This document shows positions 12,057 through 18,346 of a stretch of DNA of 27,053 nt, one piece after another. Under the pieces are notes generated by a model. That model did no database searches and was not told where the DNA came from. It was given only the letters and a program-made list of their open reading frames with translations. Source of the stretch: a virus. Positions within the stretch are counted from its first letter, which is position 1; each line of letters starts with the position of its first letter. A program made the position numbers and the translations under genes. Location: positions 1 through 27,053 of the IMG/VR virus record IMGVR_UViG_3300027784_000031, one strand, 5' to 3'.

Positions 12057-12084
12057 TTATCTCTGCCCACCTTAATTAAGGTGG
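12048..12084 (-). promoter_or_regulatory. Leftward promoter/operator C
   Basis: TATAAT (12048-12053) within GGGTA-TAATT-TACCC, then a 17-base spacer and ATTAAG (12071-12076). The -35 sits in the perfect palindrome CCACCTTAA/TTAAGGTGG (12067-12084). The layout, a palindrome over the -10 and a second at the -35, is like promoters A and B, with a different second element. Confidence 0.5.
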
Positions 12085-12119
12085 ACAGGATAAAGATATA
12101 ATTAATTACATTTTAACTA

Positions 12120-12707
12120 TTATCGGGCTGAATCAAGTGCTGCAACTAATTCTTTAGCTTTTTTAGGAAGATGTTCATAAAGACCATTGTCTTTAAATTC
12201 CCCTCCATAGAATCCAAAACAACTATCAATAGTTTCTAAACTAATATGGCCACAGTCTTTACATTTATTCTTTTTTTCTAAAACAAATCCGTAAACTTCT
12301 CCTCTTAAATACATCTCATAAGTTTCAACTTCTTGTTTCAAAACTTCCTTAATTTCTTTAGCTGTTTTTTCTTTTACTTTTTCCTTTTCAGCATAGATAA
12401 ACCCGACCTGACCCCAGTCCCAACCTTGAGGGTCCACACCAGAAAAACCAGTAGTATTCATATAAAGCTGTGTATGGTCTAAAAGATATAAAGGTAAATA
12501 AATACAATCACTAACAATAATTTTATGCTGCAACATGTCATACCAACTGTTATAGTTCTTTGCGTTAAAATTCTTATCACCTAAATCATAAGAACCATGA
12601 CTACAAATCATTGTACCTAAGTTGTCCCAGTTTCTAGGGTCTTCTGGGTGCATGTCTCTAACAATTTTTAAAACAAACTCTTCATTTTCTGCTACCTTAA
12701 CTACCAT
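12120..12707 (-). CDS. Conserved phage protein with Cys pair, unknown function (195 aa)
   Basis: Motifs YLPLYLLDHTQLYMNTTGFS, DPQGWDWGQVGFIYAEKEK, ETYEMYLRGEVYGFVLEKK and a CKDCGH knuckle, then DSCFGFYGG, form a pattern I have seen in phage proteins of unknown function. It is not membrane-bound. I start it at MVVKVAEN because AAGGAGGAG lies upstream; the longer reading MIMYK would overlap the previous gene. Zinc binding by CKDC plus the later DSCFG is plausible. Confidence 0.75.
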   Translation of the reverse strand: MVVKVAENEEFVLKIVRDMHPEDPRNWDNLGTMICSHGSYDLGDKNFNAKNYNSWYDMLQHKIIVSDCIYLPLYLLDHTQLYMNTTGFSGVDPQGWDWGQVGFIYAEKEKVKEKTAKEIKEVLKQEVETYEMYLRGEVYGFVLEKKNKCKDCGHISLETIDSCFGFYGGEFKDNGLYEHLPKKAKELVAALDSAR

Positions 12708-12750
12708 TTTAACTCCTCCTTTTATTTTTGTTGTTATGAAATGCAAAGTC

Positions 12751-13071
12751 TTATACATTATCATATAATAATATATTATCTTTTGTGTATACTTTATATT
12801 TTTGTAAGGTAAATCCTTTGTTTTCTGCTGTTTTTTGGATGTCTTTGATTACCTTATCAAAACTATTATATTTGTTTTTGCTGCATCCTGTGTCTGTTCT
12901 AAACCAATGATTCTTGGCAAAGTTACCAATTTTACAGTCTGGATTACCGTCAATTAGATTTAAGAGCTCTACCGTATACCAAACATTATCCAGCATAACT
13001 TCAAACTTAAGTCTGTCCTGTAATACTTTCTGTTTGTTGTAGAGTGCTTTTAGTAATTGGTCTTTATTCAT
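12751..13071 (-). CDS. Hypothetical protein (106 aa)
   Basis: A lysine-rich alpha/beta protein (MNKDQLLKALYNKQKVLQDR, then FEVMLDNVWYTVELL, and KVYTKDNILLYDNV at the end). No family known to me. AAAAGGAGG precedes the ATG, with a GC-rich hairpin in its leader (13097-13121). Confidence 0.65.
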   Translation of the reverse strand: MNKDQLLKALYNKQKVLQDRLKFEVMLDNVWYTVELLNLIDGNPDCKIGNFAKNHWFRTDTGCSKNKYNSFDKVIKDIQKTAENKGFTLQKYKVYTKDNILLYDNV

Positions 13072-13096
13072 TTTTAGTCCTCCTTTTAATTTATTG

Positions 13097-13121
13097 TTCC
13101 GGTTTAAGGCTGGAACCGGAA
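13097..13121. repeat. Perfect GC-rich hairpin between two leftward genes
   Basis: TTCCGGTT / AACCGGAA arms (8 bp) with loop TAAGGCTGG. It lies between the stop of the gene at 13188-13907 and the ribosome site of the gene at 12751-13071. It has the same position as the 0-4 kb hairpins but an unrelated sequence. Confidence 0.65.
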
Positions 13122-13187
13122 ACCAGAAACAATCAAACTTTACTTTAATTCACCCCCTTTAATTTTTGTAAATATAATTGGATGTCT

Positions 13188-13907
13188 TTACGCAAAAACA
13201 GGATTAAATTTTATCTTTTTTCCCGGGGGGTAGTGTACTTCATTCTGGTCTGGTAGATAAATGAACTTATCAGGGTTAATTCCCTCCCAATAATCTTTAT
13301 AACCTCCTAATTCGTTAAAACCATTAATTGTTTCATTATTGACTGTTACTGCTGCATATACCTGATGCATAGCCGATAGAAAATATTCCATAACATATTC
13401 ATTAAATGTAAACAGATAGGGTTTTGTATATCCTCCTCTTACATCGCATCCATTATGGATTTGTAATGCAATATATACATCACCCGTACTGTATATCCAG
13501 TCTTTTTCTTGACTGTATATAGTATATTGTAAGGTTTGAGATAATATATTCTCTGTATTATAGGTATTGATTGTTTGGGTAGAAAATCCTTGTTCTCTTC
13601 CAAAGTCTTCTATATCTGCTAAATATGAATTTTCTGATTGTTTCATAAAGTTATTTAACTTCTTATTTAATTTTTCTGTATTTCTGTTTGTTGTTAAATA
13701 AGCTGTTAAATAATGAAAAACTGGGAGAATAAACGACACATCATCTGTATACACTTCAGTTATTAATTTTGGGAGGTCTTTGTAGTCTTGTAAGGTTTTT
13801 TCTTGGTTTTTTTCCCAATGCCTTCCATATACCGACCCGCTATCCAAAAAATGTTTCCCTGTATTTTCTGTTAACATATTATATATTTGTTGTTCTGTAT
13901 CCTTCAT
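13188..13907 (-). CDS. Conserved phage protein of unknown function (239 aa)
   Basis: The N-terminal segment MLTENTGKHFLDSGSVYGRH is a strong signature of a protein family common in tailed phages; no function is established that I know. The rest is alpha/beta with NGCDVRGGYTKPYLF and a C-terminal YPPGKKIKFNP. One-base overlap with the gene at 13907-14182 indicates coupled translation. Confidence 0.75.
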   Translation of the reverse strand: MKDTEQQIYNMLTENTGKHFLDSGSVYGRHWEKNQEKTLQDYKDLPKLITEVYTDDVSFILPVFHYLTAYLTTNRNTEKLNKKLNNFMKQSENSYLADIEDFGREQGFSTQTINTYNTENILSQTLQYTIYSQEKDWIYSTGDVYIALQIHNGCDVRGGYTKPYLFTFNEYVMEYFLSAMHQVYAAVTVNNETINGFNELGGYKDYWEGINPDKFIYLPDQNEVHYPPGKKIKFNPVFA

Positions 13908-14182
13908 TATTTTTCCTCCTTTGCTAAGTCTTTGCCTTTTATTGCTTTAACTAATGTATTGATTTCTGTGTCAGTTAGTGTTAATGTTTTGTAATCTGCT
14001 GCTCCATCCAATCTTACGGGCTGGGTCAGTGTTATACTATCTGCAAGATTCTGATTTGCTTTTTTACATTTTTCTTCAATTTCTTTTGTGGTGGTATGAA
14101 TTGTAAGATAATTTTTTGTCAGAAGAATCCAACCATTGTTATATATTTCGGCTGTTACATTGTTACTTAATTTTGTAACCAT
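13907..14182 (-). CDS. Small hypothetical protein (91 aa)
   Basis: First gene behind promoter P2. A beta hairpin (NVTAEIYNNGWILLTKNYLT) is followed by helices and an acidic/lysine end (KGKDLAKEEK). I start it at MVTKLS, which has AAAGGAGGG upstream; the longer frame to 14236 would run through the promoter. Confidence 0.65.
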   Translation of the reverse strand: MVTKLSNNVTAEIYNNGWILLTKNYLTIHTTTKEIEEKCKKANQNLADSITLTQPVRLDGAADYKTLTLTDTEINTLVKAIKGKDLAKEEK

Positions 14183-14207
14183 TGTTTTCCCTCCTTTCTT
14201 TAAGTTT

Positions 14208-14236
14208 AGTATATCATAACTATAATTAAATGTCAA
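14208..14236 (-). promoter_or_regulatory. Leftward promoter P2
   Basis: TTGACA (14231-14236), 17-base spacer, TATACT (14208-14213). An A-run precedes it. It shares a 31-base block (14215-14245) with promoter P3. Confidence 0.8.
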
Positions 14237-14258
14237 GTTTTTTTTGTTTTTTTTCTTG

Positions 14259-14301
14259 GTCTTTAGTGGTCTTTAGTGTTTTTCTGGGTCTTTAGGTCTT
14301 T
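14259..14301 (+). repeat. Four clustered GTCTTT motifs
   Basis: GTCTTT starts at 14259, 14269, 14288 and 14296, all in the same orientation and all in non-coding DNA just upstream of promoter P2. It is the densest non-coding cluster of the motif found from 5.2 to 14.3 kb. Confidence 0.75.
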
Positions 14302-14385
14302 ACCATCTTTTACCAATATACCTATATCTTGGATTGTTATTTTTTGGTAATATATGTTATTTTATGTGAATATATGATATTTCAA

Positions 14386-14420
14386 TAAAAAAAGCAGAAT
14401 CTGATTAATCAGATTCTGCT
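14386..14420 (-). terminator. Strong Rho-independent terminator, leftward
   Basis: A perfect 28-base palindrome (14393-14420; arm AGCAGAATCTGA, loop TTAA), followed on the leftward transcript by seven T. It closes the three-gene unit that starts at promoter P1. Confidence 0.9.
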
Positions 14421-14443
14421 GGTATTTTTTACCTTGCAGCAAA

Positions 14444-14575
14444 TTAGTTATTCAATTTTATTGATTTAACTTTCTTAATATGTGTTATATTATCATTTTG
14501 TTTATGAATGATTATTTTACCAAAATCAATTGACTTTATTATTTTTAATATTTCTTTTTTTTGTGTTGTATTCAT
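14444..14575 (-). CDS. DUF2292/YezD-like small protein (43 aa)
   Basis: ILKIIKSIDFGKIIIHKQND followed by ITHIKKVKSIKL fits the YezD/DUF2292 pattern closely. Basic, 43 residues, the usual family length. It starts four bases after the upstream stop, with GGATGTGAT as a weak ribosome site. It is a paralogue of 11191-11325, with only distant similarity. Confidence 0.65.
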   Translation of the reverse strand: MNTTQKKEILKIIKSIDFGKIIIHKQNDNITHIKKVKSIKLNN

Positions 14576-14579
14576 TTTA

Positions 14580-14987
14580 TCACATCCGGATCAAAAAGTG
14601 GTAGGATATCTCAATGTTATTATTCTTCATTTGAGTGATGAATATATCGATATAATTATTTTTGTCAATAAATATGGTTATATCATTGTCCGGATTAAAT
14701 TGTATTTTTTTATATTCCCCTGCAATGTACAAGGTATTATTATAATCATAACTTAGCATTTTTATATCATTGTTAAGGTGAAACCTGATTTCGGATATTA
14801 CTTTTTTTTCTTCGTTATTTAAAATTTTATAGATGCGTTGAGTTATATTAACTATATGGTGTTTATTCATCCAGTTGGTTAATGATTTTATGCTTGTTCT
14901 TTTTAATTTTAACTCCAGTTTATATTCCTTTAGCTGTTTATTATTTAATATACCTTTTTTTCTGATGTTTTTTTTAGTTAATCTCAT
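14580..14987 (-). CDS. Basic hypothetical protein (135 aa)
   Basis: Very lysine-rich N-terminal 50 residues (MRLTKKNIRKKGILNNKQLK) suggest nucleic-acid contact. The rest has beta segments (DITIFIDKNNYIDIFI). No family identified. AAAGGGAGATG precedes the ATG. Confidence 0.6.
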   Translation of the reverse strand: MRLTKKNIRKKGILNNKQLKEYKLELKLKRTSIKSLTNWMNKHHIVNITQRIYKILNNEEKKVISEIRFHLNNDIKMLSYDYNNTLYIAGEYKKIQFNPDNDITIFIDKNNYIDIFITQMKNNNIEISYHFLIRM

Positions 14988-15008
14988 TTATAACATCTCC
15001 CTTTATTT

Positions 15009-15245
15009 TTATTGATATAAATCTTGTATGCTAAATTCTTCAACAAAATTGATAAAATCTTGTCTAGTTGCTTTATCTTCCCTAAAATCCCCGATAGAGT
15101 AACAAGTGATATTATTACCTGCTGCATCATATATATTTACTGAGTGTCCACCATTCCAACAGAATAAATAATTATTTTTCTCTATGGTTTTATTACTAAT
15201 TAATACTTGTTGCCTGATGATATCATTGTTATATAATTCGTTCAT
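15009..15245 (-). CDS. Small hypothetical protein (78 aa)
   Basis: First gene behind promoter P1, therefore probably the earliest expressed leftward gene. The central segment NYLFCWNGGHSVNIYDAAGN resembles a compact beta domain, and the C-terminus is an acidic helix. Unknown; first early genes are often host-takeover factors, but nothing here proves it. AAGGGAGGTG precedes the ATG. Confidence 0.65.
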   Translation of the reverse strand: MNELYNNDIIRQQVLISNKTIEKNNYLFCWNGGHSVNIYDAAGNNITCYSIGDFREDKATRQDFINFVEEFSIQDLYQ

Positions 15246-15299
15246 TGTTTCACCTCCCTTCTATAAATTATTATGGTGCTTTTTCTTGATTACAATTTT

Positions 15300-15328
15300 A
15301 GTATATCATTTATTATAATAATTGTCAA
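15300..15328 (-). promoter_or_regulatory. Leftward promoter P1
   Basis: TTGACA (15323-15328), 17-base spacer, TATACT (15300-15305). It is the right-most leftward promoter, facing away from the late genes. Confidence 0.8.
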
Positions 15329-15982
15329 GTTTATAGCAAAAAAAAACAACAAAAAAAGAATTTATTTTATTAACAATAAAAACCAATAATTCCAGGTAAA
15401 CCCATAAATGTCAATAAATAACAATTAAATAAATAAACAGTAATTAAACCAATAATATACAAAAAAACAAAAAAACGGCAACAATGGTAAAGTATATAAG
15501 TTATACTATTTAATGTAAAATACATATTATATGTAATATATACTTAATCCCTGTTTATAACCATAAATATAATTAATATAGTTATTAATACTAATAAAGT
15601 AATAGTATAAATAATACTAAGGTTAATAATATTATATGTCTATTCACATTATTGATATATCAAGCTCAAAAAAGTAAATAGAAAAATAAGTACAGCAGCA
15701 GTAACTTTCTATCGTGCCTGTCATTATAGTTATGTAACCGATTACATAAATATATGCGTAAAACAGTTCTTTTGCGAAACTTTATGCCTATTTATACCTG
15801 TAAACTTTACCATATATGTAAAATACCCCCCGCCCTGGAAATATATGGTAATAGGTCGTGCTTACCCCTTCGACAAAACGTCATATTTTTAAACCCGGGG
15901 TCCCTCTATGTCAGTAATCATAGGCCACTCTAGTATTAAGAACTATTTTCATTTAAAAATGTAAATATATAGTTAACTTTTG
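15329..15982. promoter_or_regulatory. Divergent control region with palindromes
   Basis: No gene on either strand. Perfect dyads: AGTATA/TATACT (15491-15507), TACATA/TATGTA (15521-15535), TTATTA/TAATAA (15582-15597), AGTAT/ATACT (15604-15618) and TATGTAA-CCGA-TTACATA (15731-15748). There is also an 11-bp inverted repeat, TTACCATATAT (15807-15817) with ATATATGGTAA (15841-15851), enclosing a C-rich segment. They fit binding sites for a lysis/lysogeny or early/late switch protein, or an origin. Confidence 0.5.
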
Positions 15983-15988
15983 TATAAT
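15960..15988 (+). promoter_or_regulatory. Candidate rightward late promoter
   Basis: TATAAT (15983-15988) with a 17-base spacer to a weak -35 (TGTAAA, 15960-15965). It is the only clear -10 before the rightward genes. The poor -35 would suit an activator-dependent late promoter. Confidence 0.45.
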
Positions 15989-16037
15989 AGTAGTGAGGAA
16001 GGGGTGAGTACAATACCGCTTATTAGGGGGTATCAAC

Positions 16038-16181
16038 ATGATTCATCAGGGCACAGTTAGAGCATCCAAGAAGAAAAATGCTGTATTGAAATTAAAAAGT
16101 CAATTTAGAGGTCAAGAAGTTAAGTTAACGATAGAAAAAGTTGATACTAACACGTATGAGTACCTTATCGTAGAAAAATGA
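16038..16181 (+). CDS. AbrB-like or DUF2080-like small protein (47 aa)
   Basis: MIHQGTVRASKKKNAVLKLK, then FRGQEVKLTIEKV, resembles the short swapped-hairpin DNA-binding pattern (kv-kfGNsahv-lPk-w-GkeV-v-l) of AbrB-related proteins such as DUF2080, but the match is loose. TAGGGGG precedes the ATG. As first gene of the rightward operon it could regulate the divergent region. Confidence 0.5.
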   Translation: MIHQGTVRASKKKNAVLKLKSQFRGQEVKLTIEKVDTNTYEYLIVEK

Positions 16182-16222
16182 GTCCTACTATGACGGGGTT
16201 CGCACCACCTCTAGGGGGGTAA
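16178..16222 (+). CDS. Possible 14-residue coupling peptide
   Basis: ATGA overlap with the previous stop opens MSPTMTGFAPPLGG. Its last codons (CTA GGG GGG) form the ribosome site for the transglycosylase. Likely a translational link, or chance. Confidence 0.25.
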   Translation: MSPTMTGFAPPLGG

Positions 16223-16233
16223 ACACTAAAAAA

Positions 16234-16779
16234 ATGGCAAAAAACAGGCTAATTCGGATGATTAAAAACACACTTTCCTATACTGAAGGGGAGCAGCATC
16301 GATTTTACCCCTGGTATAACCACGTAGAAGCTATTAGTAGTAAATATGATATTGACCCTAAACTAGTTAAAGCTATTATAGAGGTTGAATCCAGTAATGA
16401 GGTATATGCAGTTAGGCATGAGCCATATTTTAGGTGGTTATATAATGTGGAAGACTACACCGGGCTGCAGACTACAGCTACCGAAGAAACAATGCAGAAG
16501 ACTTCCTGGGGTTTGATGCAGATAATGGGTGCAACTGCTCGTGAGTTAGGGTTTGAGGGGCGTTTCTTAGTTGAACTTATTAATCCTGAAACCAATATAG
16601 AGTATGGGTGTAAATACTTAGCAGGATTAAGAGATAGATTTCAGCATCTTGATAGTCAGATTGCTATTTTTGATGATAATAAGGTAGCAGCCTATAATGC
16701 TGGTAGCCCTCGCAGAGAAAATGGGGAGTTTGTTAACCAGGACTATGTAGATAAGATAATTCAAGCATGGGAGAGCTGA
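16234..16779 (+). CDS. Lytic transglycosylase (SLT domain, 181 aa)
   Basis: The goose-type/SLT fold is clear: AIIEVESS with catalytic Glu52, SWGLMQIMGATARELG (91-106) and VAAYNAGSP (151-159). It cleaves the glycan strands of peptidoglycan between MurNAc and GlcNAc. There is no signal peptide, so it is either a cytoplasmic endolysin needing a holin or a virion enzyme for DNA entry. Its place before the terminase, at the head of the late operon, is unusual for a lysis gene. The ribosome site is 15 bases from the ATG, longer than normal. Confidence 0.85.
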   Translation: MAKNRLIRMIKNTLSYTEGEQHRFYPWYNHVEAISSKYDIDPKLVKAIIEVESSNEVYAVRHEPYFRWLYNVEDYTGLQTTATEETMQKTSWGLMQIMGATARELGFEGRFLVELINPETNIEYGCKYLAGLRDRFQHLDSQIAIFDDNKVAAYNAGSPRRENGEFVNQDYVDKIIQAWES

Positions 16780-16815
16780 GGGGCCTAATTCAGCAAATTT
16801 CAGCTGACAGAAAAC

Positions 16816-16846
16816 AGGAAACCCACCATAGTTTTCCTACCTTTTT
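16816..16846 (+). terminator. Possible rightward terminator
   Basis: AGGAAAC (16816-16822) and GTTTTCCT (16831-16838) pair with a one-base bulge and are followed by ACCTTTTTATTTT. It would separate the transglycosylase from the terminase genes or attenuate read-through. Confidence 0.5.
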
Positions 16847-16898
16847 ATTTTCAGGCAATATTTTTTATTTTATGTAAGTATAAGAAGAGGTGATGTAA

Positions 16899-17462
16899 TT
16901 GGCTCGTACAGTAGAATATCCCTGGGCTGAAATAAAACATAAATATCAGACCGGTGCCTACACTATGTCAGAGTTGGCAGACGAGTATGGTTTTTCTCCC
17001 ACCACAGGCTATAAGAAATCCAGTGCTGAGGAATGGAACAAAGGGGAGACGGGTTCCCACCTGCAAAATCAATTGGAAGAAAAGATACTGGATAATGAAG
17101 CCCAGAAAAGAAAAGATACCCGCATTGAATACTATGTTATTTTCTCTCATTTAAGGGACAGGATAGCCAATGAAGTGTTAAATGGTGACCCTGATAAAAG
17201 TAAGATACGGGCTTATGAAACAGCAGTAAAAGCCCTTAAAGGTTGTAAGGACGCTGAGTGGGACATATTAATGTTAGACCAGAACCTCAAGAATTGGTCA
17301 GCAAAGTATCGTATTGAGAAAAAAGAAGTTTTAGAATTAATTAAAGAAGATGATAATGCTAGAGATGTGCTTAAAAAGTTGTATCGTAAATCCAGAGGAG
17401 AAGATAAACCTATAGATATTACTCCTGAAGAAATGGAAGAGAAAGACGAGGGGGAAGACTAA
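16899..17462 (+). CDS. Terminase small subunit-like protein (187 aa)
   Basis: The N-terminal YPWAEIKHKYQTGAYTMSEL, followed by ADEYGFSPTTGYKKSS, is the helix-turn-helix start typical of Firmicute phage small terminases, which bind the packaging site. The rest is helical with a Lys/Glu-rich tail. TTG start behind AGAGGTGATG. Position near the large terminase supports the call, although about 3.4 kb of cargo now lies between them. Confidence 0.75.
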   Translation: MARTVEYPWAEIKHKYQTGAYTMSELADEYGFSPTTGYKKSSAEEWNKGETGSHLQNQLEEKILDNEAQKRKDTRIEYYVIFSHLRDRIANEVLNGDPDKSKIRAYETAVKALKGCKDAEWDILMLDQNLKNWSAKYRIEKKEVLELIKEDDNARDVLKKLYRKSRGEDKPIDITPEEMEEKDEGED

Positions 17463-17668
17463 TGGATATGGAAGAATTGGAAAGGGAACTGGTAGAACAG
17501 AGAAATTTAACTAAATTTGAAGAAAAGGCCGATAGTCTGCTTAAAACTATGGATAAGATAGTGGAGATAGAAAGAGCCCACTTTACTAAATGTATAGAAC
17601 AGGGTTTTGATGTCGAAACAGCGATGTATTTAACAAGTCAATATTTAAAAACTGTTCTGGGCGGTTAA
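17462..17668 (+). CDS. Small helical hypothetical protein (68 aa)
   Basis: Coupled to the small terminase by a one-base overlap. Acidic helices (MEELERELVEQRNLTKFEEK), then EQGFDVETAMYLTSQYLKTV, a pattern often seen in tiny phage head-region proteins. No function known. Confidence 0.65.
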   Translation: MDMEELERELVEQRNLTKFEEKADSLLKTMDKIVEIERAHFTKCIEQGFDVETAMYLTSQYLKTVLGG

Positions 17669-17670
17669 TC

Positions 17671-17796
17671 GTGAAGAAATGTGAAAACTATGGTAAAGTA
17701 GGTTATTATGAGTTTGAATTTCCTACAGTACCTACAGATTTGCAGAGTAAATTTTATATATGTAAAGATTGCATACTTGGCTTAATAGGGGGCTAA
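17671..17796 (+). CDS. Tiny Cys-containing protein (41 aa)
   Basis: GTG start two bases after the previous stop. It contains an N-terminal Cys and a CKDC near the end (YICKDCILG), so a partial zinc knuckle. No strong ribosome site is seen apart from GGGCGG; translation is probably coupled. Confidence 0.5.
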   Translation: MKKCENYGKVGYYEFEFPTVPTDLQSKFYICKDCILGLIGG

Positions 17797-17823
17797 AGAG
17801 CCGTAACGGGTTGTGGTTATTGC

Positions 17824-17898
17824 GCAGGAGTAAGGTAATGGCTATCCGGCTGGACTCCAAATCCAGTTATGCAGGTTCAAGTCCTGTCTCCTGCACCA
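17824..17898 (+). tRNA. tRNA-Trp (anticodon CCA)
   Basis: Acceptor GCAGGAG pairs with CTCCTGC, the anticodon stem CTGGA/TCCAG holds the loop CTCCAAA (anticodon CCA), and the T arm GCAGG-TTCAAGT-CCTGT is intact. Discriminator A and encoded CCA follow. The D stem is weak (only two firm G-C pairs in AGGT...TCCG), so activity is likely but unproven. GATAGA/TCTATC (17912-17930) downstream may be a processing hairpin. It lies in the cargo segment between the terminase genes. Confidence 0.85.
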
Positions 17899-17996
17899 TT
17901 AATCATGAGAGGATAGAACAGGCATCTATCACGCCAAATTAATGTTTTTATAATCTATAATCCCATAAGTCTATAATACTATAAGGAGGGATTATT

Positions 17997-18131
17997 ATTT
18001 TTAGAAAAATACTGGGAATTAATAATGACCGTTTTGGCCATGAAAAAACAGATACTAAAAAAAATGGCACTATGAGTCTTAATGAGTTTAAAAGAATGTA
18101 TGATGAACAAACAGATTATTTCATTCAGTAA
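17997..18131 (+). CDS. Small ORF with apparent ATT start (44 aa)
   Basis: AAGGAGGG lies 7 bases before ATT TTT AGA AAA ATA CTG, which reads (M)FRKILGINNDRFGHEK and ends ...RMYDEQTDYFIQ. No ATG, GTG or TTG occurs in frame before the ATG in GTMSLNEF. With the gene at 4867-5004 this is the second gene with a good ribosome site and ATT in the start position. Function unknown. Confidence 0.45.
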   Translation: MFRKILGINNDRFGHEKTDTKKNGTMSLNEFKRMYDEQTDYFIQ

Positions 18132-18166
18132 CCCCTAGAACCTAGAGGTAGGCAAAAAGGGAGAAT

Positions 18167-18208
18167 ATGAGGATAGAAAAACTTATCAAAACTAATAAAA
18201 GAGAGTGA
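18167..18208 (+). CDS. Possible 13-residue peptide
   Basis: AAAGGGAG leads to ATG and MRIEKLIKTNKRE; its last codons provide the ribosome site of the next fragment. It may be a remnant of a larger gene or a coupling peptide. Confidence 0.25.
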   Translation: MRIEKLIKTNKRE

Positions 18209-18215
18209 TTTAATA

Positions 18216-18337
18216 ATGGCAGTAACTGCAGAACTTTATGCTCAATTTTTTCAAAATGCTTTGAATGGAAATTTGGATAATTAGAAGGTGTTGATACTCT
18301 GGGAAGTCTTCCCTTTGATTTATATTATAAAAGATAG
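18216..18337 (+). pseudogene. Broken start of a phage structural-type gene
   Basis: MAVTAELYAQFFQNALNGNL resembles the N-terminus of a phage protein group that begins MAVTAKLYG...S..N.EID. A TAG follows after 22 codons. Another frame then reads LEGVDTLGSLPFDLYYKR up to a TAG right before the ribosome site of the protease. A one-base shift would join the two. The rest of the gene is missing and replaced by the protease gene. Confidence 0.4.
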
Positions 18338-18346
18338 GAGGAAAAA

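Noticed and set aside
12120-12707. Antirestriction (ArdA-like) assignment
   Set aside because: Acidic character and a few motifs suggested it at first, but the conserved patterns do not match ArdA; left as unknown.
16234-16779. Tail-tip lysozyme assignment for the transglycosylase
   Set aside because: It is a stand-alone 181-residue enzyme far from tail genes; only the SLT activity can be supported.
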